A DNA stretch of 51,407 bases, taken from an uncultured Acetatifactor sp. Lineage in GTDB: Bacteria; Bacillota; Clostridia; Lachnospirales; Lachnospiraceae. The position numbers and the translations under genes were made by a program. The stretch is taken from the NCBI GenBank assembly GCA_947586055.1, contig CANPXL010000021.1:1-51407 (forward strand), given 5' to 3'. A model generated the notes under the pieces. The model worked only from the letters and a program-made list of their open reading frames with translations, was not told the DNA's origin and ran no database searches. Below, piece by piece: positions 43,195-50,462 of the stretch (its first letter is position 1; each line of letters opens with the position of its first letter).

Positions 43195-43268
43195 ATTTTT
43201 GAAGCGGGAGAAGACACTCATCACTAAAAACGAAAGCTTCAACGTCAATAACAAGGGGGTCGGATCCC

Positions 43269-43775
43269 ATCGAAAAAAACATTTCCGTTATCGACGAAAA
43301 AGGTAATGAATATGAAGCGACCTATCCGAAAAGAGCGAAAGGTCTTGTTAAAAAAGGCAGGGCACGCTTCGTAGACGATAATACGATTTGCCTTGCGTGT
43401 CCGCCGGATATGATGGAGGATACAAAAATGTCTGATAACAACATTAAATCAAAAGAAACCGTTAGCAAAGAGTCAACCGAAGCCGTCGCCGAAAAGCCCG
43501 CTTCGGCAGGATGCGAGTTCTCCGTCGGGTACATTCTTGGACAGCTGGAACTTATGCGCAGAGACAACGAGTATATCATGAAAGCAATTAGCAGCCTGGA
43601 AAATCTTGTTATAAACAGTGGCGCCGGCGATATCGCCAATCAGGCAAGGTGCGAAGCCATTGGGAACATTGTAAGCTGCCGCGAAACGACGAACCAGAAG
43701 CTCATCGCGTTTTATGAGATGCTCTATAATGACATGAGACCGTCGAAATCAAATACGGAAACGGCGTTGGAATGA
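43269..43775 (+). CDS. conserved small protein with apparent ATC start
   Basis: 168 aa if read from ATC at 43269, nine nt after an AAGGGGGT site. Residues 1-46 (IEKNISVIDEKGNEYEATYP, then KRAKGLVKKGRARFVDD and CLACPP) match a small family I know from Clostridia, which normally begins with Met-Glu-Lys-Asn; there ATG stands where ATC is here. The C-terminal part from about residue 75 (GYILGQLELMRRDNEYIMKA) is helical. The first ATG in frame is at 43410 and would remove the conserved part. Either a rare start codon is used or the start has been lost. Function unknown; promoter at 43166 and terminator at 43815. Confidence 0.6.
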   Translation: MEKNISVIDEKGNEYEATYPKRAKGLVKKGRARFVDDNTICLACPPDMMEDTKMSDNNIKSKETVSKESTEAVAEKPASAGCEFSVGYILGQLELMRRDNEYIMKAISSLENLVINSGAGDIANQARCEAIGNIVSCRETTNQKLIAFYEMLYNDMRPSKSNTETALE

Positions 43776-43814
43776 TCCTGAATTATCTCGCAGGTTTTCG
43801 TCACATTGAGCACT

Positions 43815-43852
43815 AAAATTCACCCCCGAGGGTACCCTCGGGGGTGAATTTT
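43815..43852 (+). terminator. strong bidirectional terminator
   Basis: An 18-bp perfect stem (43815-43832 with 43835-43852) whose arms contain CACCCCCGAGGG and CCCTCGGGGGTG, flanked by AAAA on one side and TTTTT on the other. It ends the small-protein gene and could also stop minus-strand transcription. Confidence 0.9.
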
Positions 43853-43872
43853 TGCTTTTGTACTGATATGTG

Positions 43873-44100
43873 CTATATTTCTTCCTTTTGTGTACTGATG
43901 TTCTTTGTTTCCTTGATAATGCTGCGCATAGATGCTTTGGATATGAATTCATAGTCCGTCCGAAGACCAAAGGCTTTGTGCAGGGCATGTGTGAGATCCG
44001 TTCGCATGTAGGACGGAATGTATCCGCTGTCCTTCTAAAGACAGGTCATGTTTATGCTGCGTATTGTCTGCAGGATCTGTTCGTATATGTGACAAAATTG
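43873..44100 (-). pseudogene. C-terminal remnant of an IS1634-like transposase
   Basis: On the minus strand the frame reads HIYEQILQTIRSINMTCL, a stop, then SGYIPSYMRTDLTHALHKAF and GLRTDYEFISK up to a TAG at 43873. The segment YIPSYxRTDLTxxLHxAFGxRTDY is the characteristic C-terminal end of IS1634-type transposases. The rest of the element is missing and there is an internal stop, so it is a dead fragment. No terminal repeats are recognisable. Confidence 0.65.
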
Positions 44101-44110
44101 GTTACTTGTG

Positions 44111-44139
44111 TTGTAAAACGTAAAACGTTATGATATAAT
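44111..44139 (+). promoter_or_regulatory. promoter of the toxin-antitoxin-like pair, with internal direct repeat
   Basis: TTGTAA (44111-44116) and a perfect TATAAT (44134-44139) with 17 bp between. A 7-bp direct repeat AAAACGT-AAAACGT (44115-44128) lies in the spacer, a good place for a repressor operator. Confidence 0.7.
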
Positions 44140-44167
44140 ATATTTTATTCAAAAATCAGCATTTTTT

Positions 44168-44197
44168 ACCTCAAATCCGGTATAATTATATTGAGGT
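44168..44197 (+). promoter_or_regulatory. inverted repeat covering the first Shine-Dalgarno site
   Basis: ACCTCAA (44168-44174) is the exact complement of TTGAGGT (44191-44197), with 16 nt between. The second arm contains the GAGGTG ribosome binding site of the start at 44207. In RNA the stem would hide that site; in DNA it could be an operator. A second TATAAT (44181-44186) lies in the loop. Confidence 0.55.
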
Positions 44198-44206
44198 GAA
44201 AAGATT

Positions 44207-44446
44207 ATGAACAAAGAAATGCCCTACAAAAGGGAGAAGGAGGTAGATGCTATGAGCACTGCCATAAAACTTCGTGCTTGTGAAGGCAAATATCTTGATG
44301 AACTGGAAACTTATATAGTAAAACTAAAAGACATGAAGCATGATTCGACTGAAGAAGCTTATAAGGAGGCAAAAAAAGCACTCTTGCGTACTGGCGTAGT
44401 AACACGCTCGGGAAAGATAAAGAAAAAAATCGTATCTTGGGAGTAA
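44207..44446 (+). CDS. putative antitoxin of an ADP-ribosyltransferase pair
   Basis: 79 aa, highly charged and mostly helical (KYLDELETYIVKLKDMKHD, STEEAYKEAKKALL), ending TRSGKIKKKIVSWE. Two starts are possible: ATG 44207 with GAGGTG 8 nt upstream, and ATG 44252 with AAGGAGG 8 nt upstream, giving 79 or 64 aa. It ends 3 bp before the toxin-like gene. I do not recognise a family; size, charge and position suggest an antitoxin. The AT-rich DNA contrasts with the flanking genes and points to horizontal acquisition. Confidence 0.7.
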   Translation: MNKEMPYKREKEVDAMSTAIKLRACEGKYLDELETYIVKLKDMKHDSTEEAYKEAKKALLRTGVVTRSGKIKKKIVSWE

Positions 44447-44449
44447 ATT

Positions 44450-45043
44450 ATGTACAAAAAACTGCCAAACCTTGTGATCGGTTTTCATGGTTGCCAAAAT
44501 AATGTTTTTAAAGAAGTAATAATGAATGGACAACAATTAAAGAAAAGTTCAAATTCATATGACTGGCTAGGAAACGGTATTTATTTTTGGGAACAAAATT
44601 ATCAAAGAGCTTATGAGTGGGCAATTAATCGTTATGGTACTAATAATGCGGCTGTGATTGGTGCTGTAATTGATTTGGGTTATTGCTTAAACTTAACTGA
44701 TAGTGCCAGTGTCGATATTCTTCGTAAAGGATATGAGATTTTAAAAATCAGATGCGATACCATTGGAATAGAATTACCTAAGAATCGACCATCCCAAAAA
44801 TCTACAGATGTATTATTACGCGATTTAGACTGTGCCGTTATTCAGCAAATACATGATTTTAATCAGCAGGAAAGGAAACAAAAATTTGATTCTGTTCGTG
44901 GTATTTTTATAGAAGGTCCTCCTACATACAATGGATCAGAGTTTCGCGAAAAAACGCATGTGCAAATCTGTATTTGCAATCCGAATTGCATTAAGGGATA
45001 TTTTGCACCTTTACCTCCACACCCAGATTATTCTATGCCATAA
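44450..45043 (+). CDS. PARP-like ADP-ribosyltransferase, putative toxin
   Basis: 197 aa. Three motifs of the H-Y-E ADP-ribosyltransferase fold are in order: VIGFHGC near residue 9 (His), WLGNGIYFWEQNYQRAYEWA near 40-58 (Tyr, like the GxGIYFA...SKSA element of PARPs), and a C-terminal FREKTHVQICI (Glu candidate) before NPNCIKGYF. DUF3990-type bacterial proteins look similar. It would transfer ADP-ribose from NAD to an unknown target in the cytoplasm. The start lies 3 bp after the putative antitoxin stop, with GGGAG overlapping that stop. Motif placement is by eye; toxin activity is inferred from the pair arrangement. Confidence 0.72.
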   Translation: MYKKLPNLVIGFHGCQNNVFKEVIMNGQQLKKSSNSYDWLGNGIYFWEQNYQRAYEWAINRYGTNNAAVIGAVIDLGYCLNLTDSASVDILRKGYEILKIRCDTIGIELPKNRPSQKSTDVLLRDLDCAVIQQIHDFNQQERKQKFDSVRGIFIEGPPTYNGSEFREKTHVQICICNPNCIKGYFAPLPPHPDYSMP

Positions 45044-45309
45044 TCGCATGCGCACAAAGTTCTTTCTTTTTGAACATCCATACAGGCATCTCGTCCATCA
45101 TCGAAACGAGTAAATGTAATCCTTTGATAAAAATGGTCGAAGAATTCAAGGCTTTGTCCAGCCCATAAATCTAATGTCACAGGTACGCAAAAAAGGTTAT
45201 TTTTCACACACTTCTTCAAACATAAAATGAGATCTCAGCTTTCACGCCTTGAAATCGCAAAGCGGTTTTGGTCTTTCCATAAATTCATTTAAAGTTCACT
45301 GTCAGTTCG

Positions 45310-45338
45310 TTGTTTTTATTCGGTTGACCAGGTATAAT
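45310..45338 (+). promoter_or_regulatory. promoter of a very short transcript
   Basis: TTGTTT (45310-45315) and a perfect TATAAT (45333-45338) with 17 bp between. The start site is expected near 45345. Between 45044 and 45309 I see no convincing gene. Confidence 0.55.
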
Positions 45339-45344
45339 ATCAAA

Positions 45345-45398
45345 ATGAACCAATTAAAGGAGCCAGAGCAAAGCAGGCGGAACATATTCGCCACATAA
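45345..45398 (+). other. 17-codon frame inside a short promoter-terminator unit
   Basis: A frame MNQLKEPEQSRRNIFAT then stop starts at the predicted transcription start, so it would be leaderless, and is followed directly by a terminator. The unit of about 100 nt could be a small RNA, a leaderless peptide or a relic left after a deletion. Confidence 0.3.
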
Positions 45399-45443
45399 AA
45401 AAATTCCCTCTGATCCTTTTGAAGAAGAATCAGAGGGAATTTT
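45399..45443 (+). terminator. terminator before tRNA-Arg
   Basis: AAAATTCCCTCTGAT pairs with ATCAGAGGGAATTTT across a loop of about 13 nt, and TTTT ends the 3' arm. It can act in both directions, so it may also end the minus-strand housekeeping operon and tRNA transcript. Confidence 0.75.
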
Positions 45444-45456
45444 CAATGCTTTAAAG

Positions 45457-45530
<74 letters not shown>

Positions 45531-45551
45531 CCGATTCCGTTTCGGAATACC

Positions 45552-46442
45552 TTAAACTGCTTCTTCGGGGAAATTAATCTGGCCCTGAAGCCATATCAAA
45601 CCTTTAAATCTTCTCCCTACCTGTGGTTCCCCGAATAAGTCTATTATATTGATACAAACGTCAAATGTCAATTCATTACAGCAAATTGTTAAGATATAAA
45701 TTTTTTCACCTGTAATATGATTGGTAGAAATACGGATCCCTGTAATCTCACCCAGAATGGAATACTGATCGCATTCCACTCCATAAGGCATAAAACAGGT
45801 GTCCACCAGACTGAACAGATCTTCCTTCTGAATCCGCCTTGAGATGGCGGTGTACATATCCATATCTTCCAGAGTCAGCGTCTCAATGGCTTCCTCGTCG
45901 CCTTTTCTTGCCGCCATCATCAGATTGTTTCTGGTGACGGAGTCCTGCTTGACACGCTGCAGCTGTTCCTCATCCTTCTGGATCGGCAAAAGTACCGACC
46001 CGCTTACGGAAAGCGCGGACAGCGTCAGCGTCGTCCCGCGGACGGGAAGTTTTCCCATAGCCTGCGCTTTTACATACGGAAGACGGTTCTTCAGGTAAAA
46101 GATCAGGGAAATCCCCACCTTTACATCGTCGCATACGCCGGCGTAAGATTCCTTGTCCGCATGACGCTCCACCGACACATCCTCATAGGAGGTAATACCC
46201 GTTCCGGTCAGGTACGGATAATAATATTCATAGGTAAACTTTTCTTCTTCATCAAATTCTCCGCAGACTGCTATGCCAAGGTTCGCGGCAAATTCTTTGC
46301 AGAATTCGCCCAGCAGCGTATTTTCCTGACTCACGGTAATTGCGCGCCGGTCTGAATGAATGACCACGTCCGTTAAAAGCTCCTGCAGCTTACGCCTGCT
46401 CTCAAACCGGCTGAAACCTATGGCCCGCATGTATTTATGCAA
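45552..46442 (-). CDS. DUF3881-family protein
   Basis: 296 aa from the TTG at 46442, which gives the N-terminus MHKYMRAIGFSRF and has AGAAGG seven nt upstream; a GTG at 46451 has its site too close. The family is found mainly in Lachnospiraceae and its function is unknown. The protein is soluble, without signal or membrane helix. Visible segments include LPVRGTTLTLSALSVSGSVLLP around the middle and a conserved KGDEEAIETLTLEDMDMY region. It is the last protein gene of the parA-parB operon, 60 bp after serS. Confidence 0.75.
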   Translation of the reverse strand: MHKYMRAIGFSRFESRRKLQELLTDVVIHSDRRAITVSQENTLLGEFCKEFAANLGIAVCGEFDEEEKFTYEYYYPYLTGTGITSYEDVSVERHADKESYAGVCDDVKVGISLIFYLKNRLPYVKAQAMGKLPVRGTTLTLSALSVSGSVLLPIQKDEEQLQRVKQDSVTRNNLMMAARKGDEEAIETLTLEDMDMYTAISRRIQKEDLFSLVDTCFMPYGVECDQYSILGEITGIRISTNHITGEKIYILTICCNELTFDVCINIIDLFGEPQVGRRFKGLIWLQGQINFPEEAV

Positions 46443-46502
46443 ACATTTCACCTTCTTTCCCTGCTTTTCCGCCGCCTGTTCCGGCAGAAAACGCCCCGAT
46501 GA

Positions 46503-47801
46503 TTAACGATTCTGTTCTGCTGTGGGCAGGATTGTTTCCTTTCCGCCCATGTAAGGCTGCAGCGCCTTCGGTATACGGATACTTCCGTCTGCATTCAGAT
46601 TGTTCTCCAGAAAGGCGATCAACCCTCTTGGAGACGCCAGAACGGTGTTGTTCAGGGTGTGCACATAATAAGTGCCATTTTCCCCTTTTGTCCGGATGCC
46701 AAGTCTTCTTGCCTGAGCGTCGCCCAGCGTTGAACAGGAACCCACCTCAAAATATTTTTGCTGTCTCGGACTCCATGCCTCGACGTCGCAGGATTTCACC
46801 TTCAGATCAGCCAGATCGCCGCTGCAGCATTCCAAAGTCCGCACCGGAATATCCAGACTGCGGAAAAACTCGACGGTATAGCTCCACATTTTATCGTACC
46901 ATTCCATGGAATCTTCCGGCCTGCAGAGCACAATCATCTCCTGCTTTTCAAACTGATGCACCCTGTACACGCCTCTCTCTTCAATGCCGTGAGAGCCCAC
47001 TTCCTTCCGAAAACACGGTGAATAAGAGGTCATCGTGATCGGCAGGCTTTTCTCGTTTACGATCTGGCCCTTAAACTTTCCGATCATGGAATGTTCAGAA
47101 GTGCCAATGAGAAACAAATCCTCTCCCTCGATCTTATACATCATGGCGTCCATCTCGGCGAAGCTCATAACGCCGTTCACAACGCTGCTGCGGATCATAA
47201 AAGGTGGAATACAGTATACAAAACCCTTATCGATCATAAAATCTCTTGCATAGCTGATCATGGCGGAATGGATCCGTGCCGCGTCGCCCATCAGATAATA
47301 AAAACCGTTCCCGCTGGTCCGGCCTGCGCTTTCCTTGTCAAGACCGCTTATGCTGTCAAGAATATCGGCATGGTAGGGAACCTCAAAATCAGGCACAACA
47401 GGATCTCCGTATTTCTGAATCTCAACATTCTCGCTGTCGTCTCTGCCGATGGGAACGGAAGGATCAATGATGTTGGGAATGGACATCATGATCTTTGTAA
47501 TCTTTTCCTGCAGGTTTGCTTCAAGGGCTTCCAGCTCAGCCAGTCTCTTTGCGCCTGCTGCCACTTCTTCCTTTTTTGTCTGGGCTTCTTCCTTCTTTCC
47601 CTGTCCCATCAGGACGCCGATTTCCTTTGAGATGCGGTTTCTGGCGGCTCTTAAGTCGTCGCCCTCCTGTTTTGCTTTTCTGCTTTCCGCATCCAAAGCA
47701 ATGACTTCGTCAACCAGCGGCAGCTTTTCGTCCTGAAACTTCTTCCGGATATTCTCTTTCACAAGATCCGGGTTTTCCCTTAAAAATTTAATGTCAATCA
47801 T
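46503..47801 (-). CDS. serS: seryl-tRNA synthetase
   Basis: 432 aa class II synthetase. The N-terminal tRNA-binding coiled coil (about 30-110) is followed by the catalytic core with motif 2 CFRKEVGSHGIEERGVYRVH and motif 3 TLNNTVLASPRGLIAFLEN. The wording of these motifs (LIGTSEHSMIGKF, TLNNT) is nearer to the Thermus/archaeal type than to the E. coli type. AAGGAG precedes the ATG. It lies 21 bp after the HD-GYP gene, so no T-box has room directly upstream; expression must come from the operon promoter. Confidence 0.95.
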   Translation of the reverse strand: MIDIKFLRENPDLVKENIRKKFQDEKLPLVDEVIALDAESRKAKQEGDDLRAARNRISKEIGVLMGQGKKEEAQTKKEEVAAGAKRLAELEALEANLQEKITKIMMSIPNIIDPSVPIGRDDSENVEIQKYGDPVVPDFEVPYHADILDSISGLDKESAGRTSGNGFYYLMGDAARIHSAMISYARDFMIDKGFVYCIPPFMIRSSVVNGVMSFAEMDAMMYKIEGEDLFLIGTSEHSMIGKFKGQIVNEKSLPITMTSYSPCFRKEVGSHGIEERGVYRVHQFEKQEMIVLCRPEDSMEWYDKMWSYTVEFFRSLDIPVRTLECCSGDLADLKVKSCDVEAWSPRQQKYFEVGSCSTLGDAQARRLGIRTKGENGTYYVHTLNNTVLASPRGLIAFLENNLNADGSIRIPKALQPYMGGKETILPTAEQNR

Positions 47802-47822
47802 GCCGGTATCTCCTTTTGCCTT

Positions 47823-48881
47823 TTACGCCTCATCCAACGTTTTTTCTATAAATATATTATGGATCTTTACAAGATCCTTGATGACATTTCCCTCTACATT
47901 GCGGCCCTTGCTGTCCCTGAGGATTTTTATGACAGGCCGCTCCGCAAAATCCCGGTTCTGTGACACCACGACAGCCAGTTCCCCTTCGTTGGTAAGCACA
48001 TGGGTGCCGACAGGATATACGGCGGTAAACCCAAGGAACACATCCACTATTTTACCATCAAACAATAAATTTTTAAAGCTTTTTACATATTCCACCGCTT
48101 CATAAACCTTCACGCGCCTGCATGCAATGCCGCAGATCATCTCGTCAAACGTGTCGCAGACATTGACGATCCTGCATTCAAAGGGAATATCCCTGACGTG
48201 CAGCGGGAAACCGGAACCGTCCATACATTCATGATGATATAAAATGACGGCTTTGGTCAGGTCGGAGATCCATGTCTCATCTTTCAGAGAAGAATATCCG
48301 TAAATCGGATGCTTTTTGTACTCGGCCTGCTCCTGTCTGTTCAGTATACCCAGATCCTGATTGTTGAAATCAATGGCCATATATCTCAATCCGATATCAT
48401 GAAGCAGACATCCCACCCCGATATCGTGGATCTTTTTTCTTTCAACGCCGAGTTTCAGCGCCGTCAGAATCGCCATGGAACAGATGCTGATGGAATGCTC
48501 GTAGATATCGGCGCTTCGTTCCTTTATATCAAACACTCTGTTTACGACCTGTTTTTCTTCCAGGATCGTGTCGATGATATCGTCCGCGGCGCCGCCCAGC
48601 TCCGCAAGTTCCTGATTATTGTGATAGGTGTGACGTTCCAGAATATCTTTTACCGTTCTGCGGACAGCTTCCTCCGTTTCGTTTTTCAGTATTGCCATCT
48701 CGCCGACAATAGAATCTTCTGTTTTTACAAATACCTCCGTAATGCCAAGTTCTTTCAGTTTTCGGATATAACTTCCCCGTACCGTTGCTCCTTTAGGAAG
48801 AATAATCTGAAAATCCCCGTTGACAATATCTCTGGCCAGAACCTCATTTCCCGCCAATTCATGCAGCTGTTTCCGCAGCAT
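47823..48881 (-). CDS. HD-GYP domain protein, probable c-di-GMP phosphodiesterase
   Basis: 352 aa from the ATG at 48881 (AGGGA six nt upstream; a TTG two codons earlier is possible). Residues about 115-280 hold the HD-GYP domain: HD in CLLHDIGLRY, then HHECMDGSGFP, a mild variant of HHExxDGxGYP with Phe for Tyr. The N-terminus lacks a membrane helix. It would hydrolyse cyclic di-GMP in the cytoplasm. It lies between DUF4446 and serS genes in the chromosome-partition operon. Confidence 0.88.
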   Translation of the reverse strand: MLRKQLHELAGNEVLARDIVNGDFQIILPKGATVRGSYIRKLKELGITEVFVKTEDSIVGEMAILKNETEEAVRRTVKDILERHTYHNNQELAELGGAADDIIDTILEEKQVVNRVFDIKERSADIYEHSISICSMAILTALKLGVERKKIHDIGVGCLLHDIGLRYMAIDFNNQDLGILNRQEQAEYKKHPIYGYSSLKDETWISDLTKAVILYHHECMDGSGFPLHVRDIPFECRIVNVCDTFDEMICGIACRRVKVYEAVEYVKSFKNLLFDGKIVDVFLGFTAVYPVGTHVLTNEGELAVVVSQNRDFAERPVIKILRDSKGRNVEGNVIKDLVKIHNIFIEKTLDEA

Positions 48882-48902
48882 ATCCAATCCCTACTCTCAC
48901 TG

Positions 48903-49433
48903 TCATTCTCCCATAGCGGCCGCCAGAGCTTCCGCCTCTTCCCTCCCAAGCTCAACGGCGCTTTCACCGTTGCGGATCTCTTTAGTGTAAGAATAGCATC
49001 CTTCCGTGCTGTGTACGGAGTTTAAGATAAACCCATTGTTGTTTTCATCCAAAAGCGCCAGACTGAAGCTGAGCTGTCCTCCCATCTGATTAAAGGCGTC
49101 ATACTTGATCAGGCCCATTTTCTGATAGGCGGATTCCAGATTCTTATACAGCACACGGATATCCTTTTTATTTTTTTCCGCAGAAGTCTTCAGAAATTTA
49201 TTATCCTCAAAAAGACCCGCTATTTCTTCTTCCAGACTTTCCCCGCTGCTCCCGATAAAAAACCGATCCAGTCTCTTCTTCAGATTTCCTGTTTTCCGGA
49301 TCTGCAGGATTAACAAAACCAGCAAAACCAGAACCAGAACCGTCAGGGCAGCCGTAACTGCCAAAAGATATCCCAGGTCGAAAGAGCCAATACCCAGCTT
49401 ATTCAGAAAGTTACTGTTATTATATGTGTTCAT
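48903..49433 (-). CDS. DUF4446-family membrane protein
   Basis: 176 aa. One membrane helix (about residues 20-45, very Leu/Val-rich) is followed by a coiled-coil-like section (LKKRLDRFFIG to LESAYQKMG) and a conserved C-terminal part GLIKYDAFNQMGGQLSFSLALLDENNNGF. DUF4446 genes are common next to parB in Clostridia; function unknown. AGGAGCG precedes the ATG. Confidence 0.9.
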   Translation of the reverse strand: MNTYNNSNFLNKLGIGSFDLGYLLAVTAALTVLVLVLLVLLILQIRKTGNLKKRLDRFFIGSSGESLEEEIAGLFEDNKFLKTSAEKNKKDIRVLYKNLESAYQKMGLIKYDAFNQMGGQLSFSLALLDENNNGFILNSVHSTEGCYSYTKEIRNGESAVELGREEAEALAAAMGE

Positions 49434-49467
49434 AACGCTCCTATGTATGTCAATCCGATTCCTTCTG

Positions 49468-50370
49468 TCAGTTGCTGCCCATCATATCCATAAGCCTGTC
49501 CAGATCTTCGTGATTATAAAATTCAATCTCGATCTTTCCTGCGCCCTCTCCATTGGGAATAACTGTAACTTTTGTGCTCAGCCGCTGTTTCAGCTTTTCT
49601 TCAATATCGAGATAAATCGCCTGCAGAGTCTTATTATCCGGCTTTTTGGGCTTCGCGGGCCTGTGCAGATTTTTCACAAGCTTTTCCACATCCCGGACGC
49701 TGAGCTTTTCATCGAAAATCCTCTGCGCCAGATTATACTGTTCTTCCGGATCCTCCACAGCCAGAAGCGCCCTGGCGTGTCCCGTGCTGATCATATCGTC
49801 GATGACCATCTGCTGTACGTCGTCGCTGAGCTTTAAAAGACGAATGGAGTTTGTGACGGCCGCGCGGCTTTTTGAAACCCTTTCCGCAACTTCGTCCTGT
49901 TTTAAATTAAATTCCGTCAAAAGCCGCTTGAACGCCTGCGCTTCCTCGATGGGATTCAGATCTTCACGCTGAATATTTTCGATCAGGGAGATCTCCATAA
50001 TCTCCTGTTCCGTGTAGTTGCGGACAATAACCGGGATCTCTTTTAATCCGGCCATCTTTGCGGCCCGCCATCTGCGCTCGCCGGCTATGATCTCATAGTG
50101 ATCCTTTCTGTCCTGAACCAGAATCGGCTGTAAAAGGCCAAACTGCTTAATAGAATCGGACAGTTCCTGAAGAGCGTCCTCGTCAAAATTTTTTCTGGGC
50201 TGTTGTCGGTTCGGTTCCACGGAGGTAATCTTTACCATCGTCCCCTTCTCGCCCGTTTTTTCAAAGACCGTGTCTTCCTTCACCTGTTTTGCTTCTTTTT
50301 TTGCCTTCGCTTCTCCCACCGCGTCGGGAATCAGTGAGTCAAGCCCTTTGCCCAATCCTCTTGCCGCCAT
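49468..50370 (-). CDS. parB: chromosome-partitioning protein ParB/Spo0J
   Basis: 300 aa from the ATG at 50370, with AAAGAGG before it; the N-terminus MAARGLGKGLDSLIPD is typical. The CTPase/ParB motif GERRWRAAKMAGLKEIPVIV and the HTH region (LKQDEVAERVSKSRAAVTN) are intact. It binds parS sites near the origin and, with ParA, organises chromosome segregation. It lies 92 bp after parA. The presence of parAB suggests that this part of the window is near the replication origin. Confidence 0.96.
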   Translation of the reverse strand: MAARGLGKGLDSLIPDAVGEAKAKKEAKQVKEDTVFEKTGEKGTMVKITSVEPNRQQPRKNFDEDALQELSDSIKQFGLLQPILVQDRKDHYEIIAGERRWRAAKMAGLKEIPVIVRNYTEQEIMEISLIENIQREDLNPIEEAQAFKRLLTEFNLKQDEVAERVSKSRAAVTNSIRLLKLSDDVQQMVIDDMISTGHARALLAVEDPEEQYNLAQRIFDEKLSVRDVEKLVKNLHRPAKPKKPDNKTLQAIYLDIEEKLKQRLSTKVTVIPNGEGAGKIEIEFYNHEDLDRLMDMMGSN

Positions 50371-50462
50371 ATTTCCTCTTTTCCGCTGTTTTCTCACAGC
50401 ATCCTGCGATCATGACACACTTTCCGTCATAACCATTATTTTCTGTCATCTGTCTGCCGCCG

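Noticed and set aside
45028..45219. 63-codon minus-strand frame (contains VPVTLDLWAGQSLEFFDHF) overlapping the end of the toxin-like gene
   Set aside because: It has no good ribosome site and I know no family for it. It could be a gene fragment, but the evidence is too thin to call.
46503..47801. Unusual serine--tRNA ligase motifs suggesting an antibiotic-resistance or paralogous copy
   Set aside because: The TLNNT and TSEH variants also occur in Thermus/archaeal-type enzymes and the gene is in a housekeeping operon, so an ordinary SerRS is the simpler reading.
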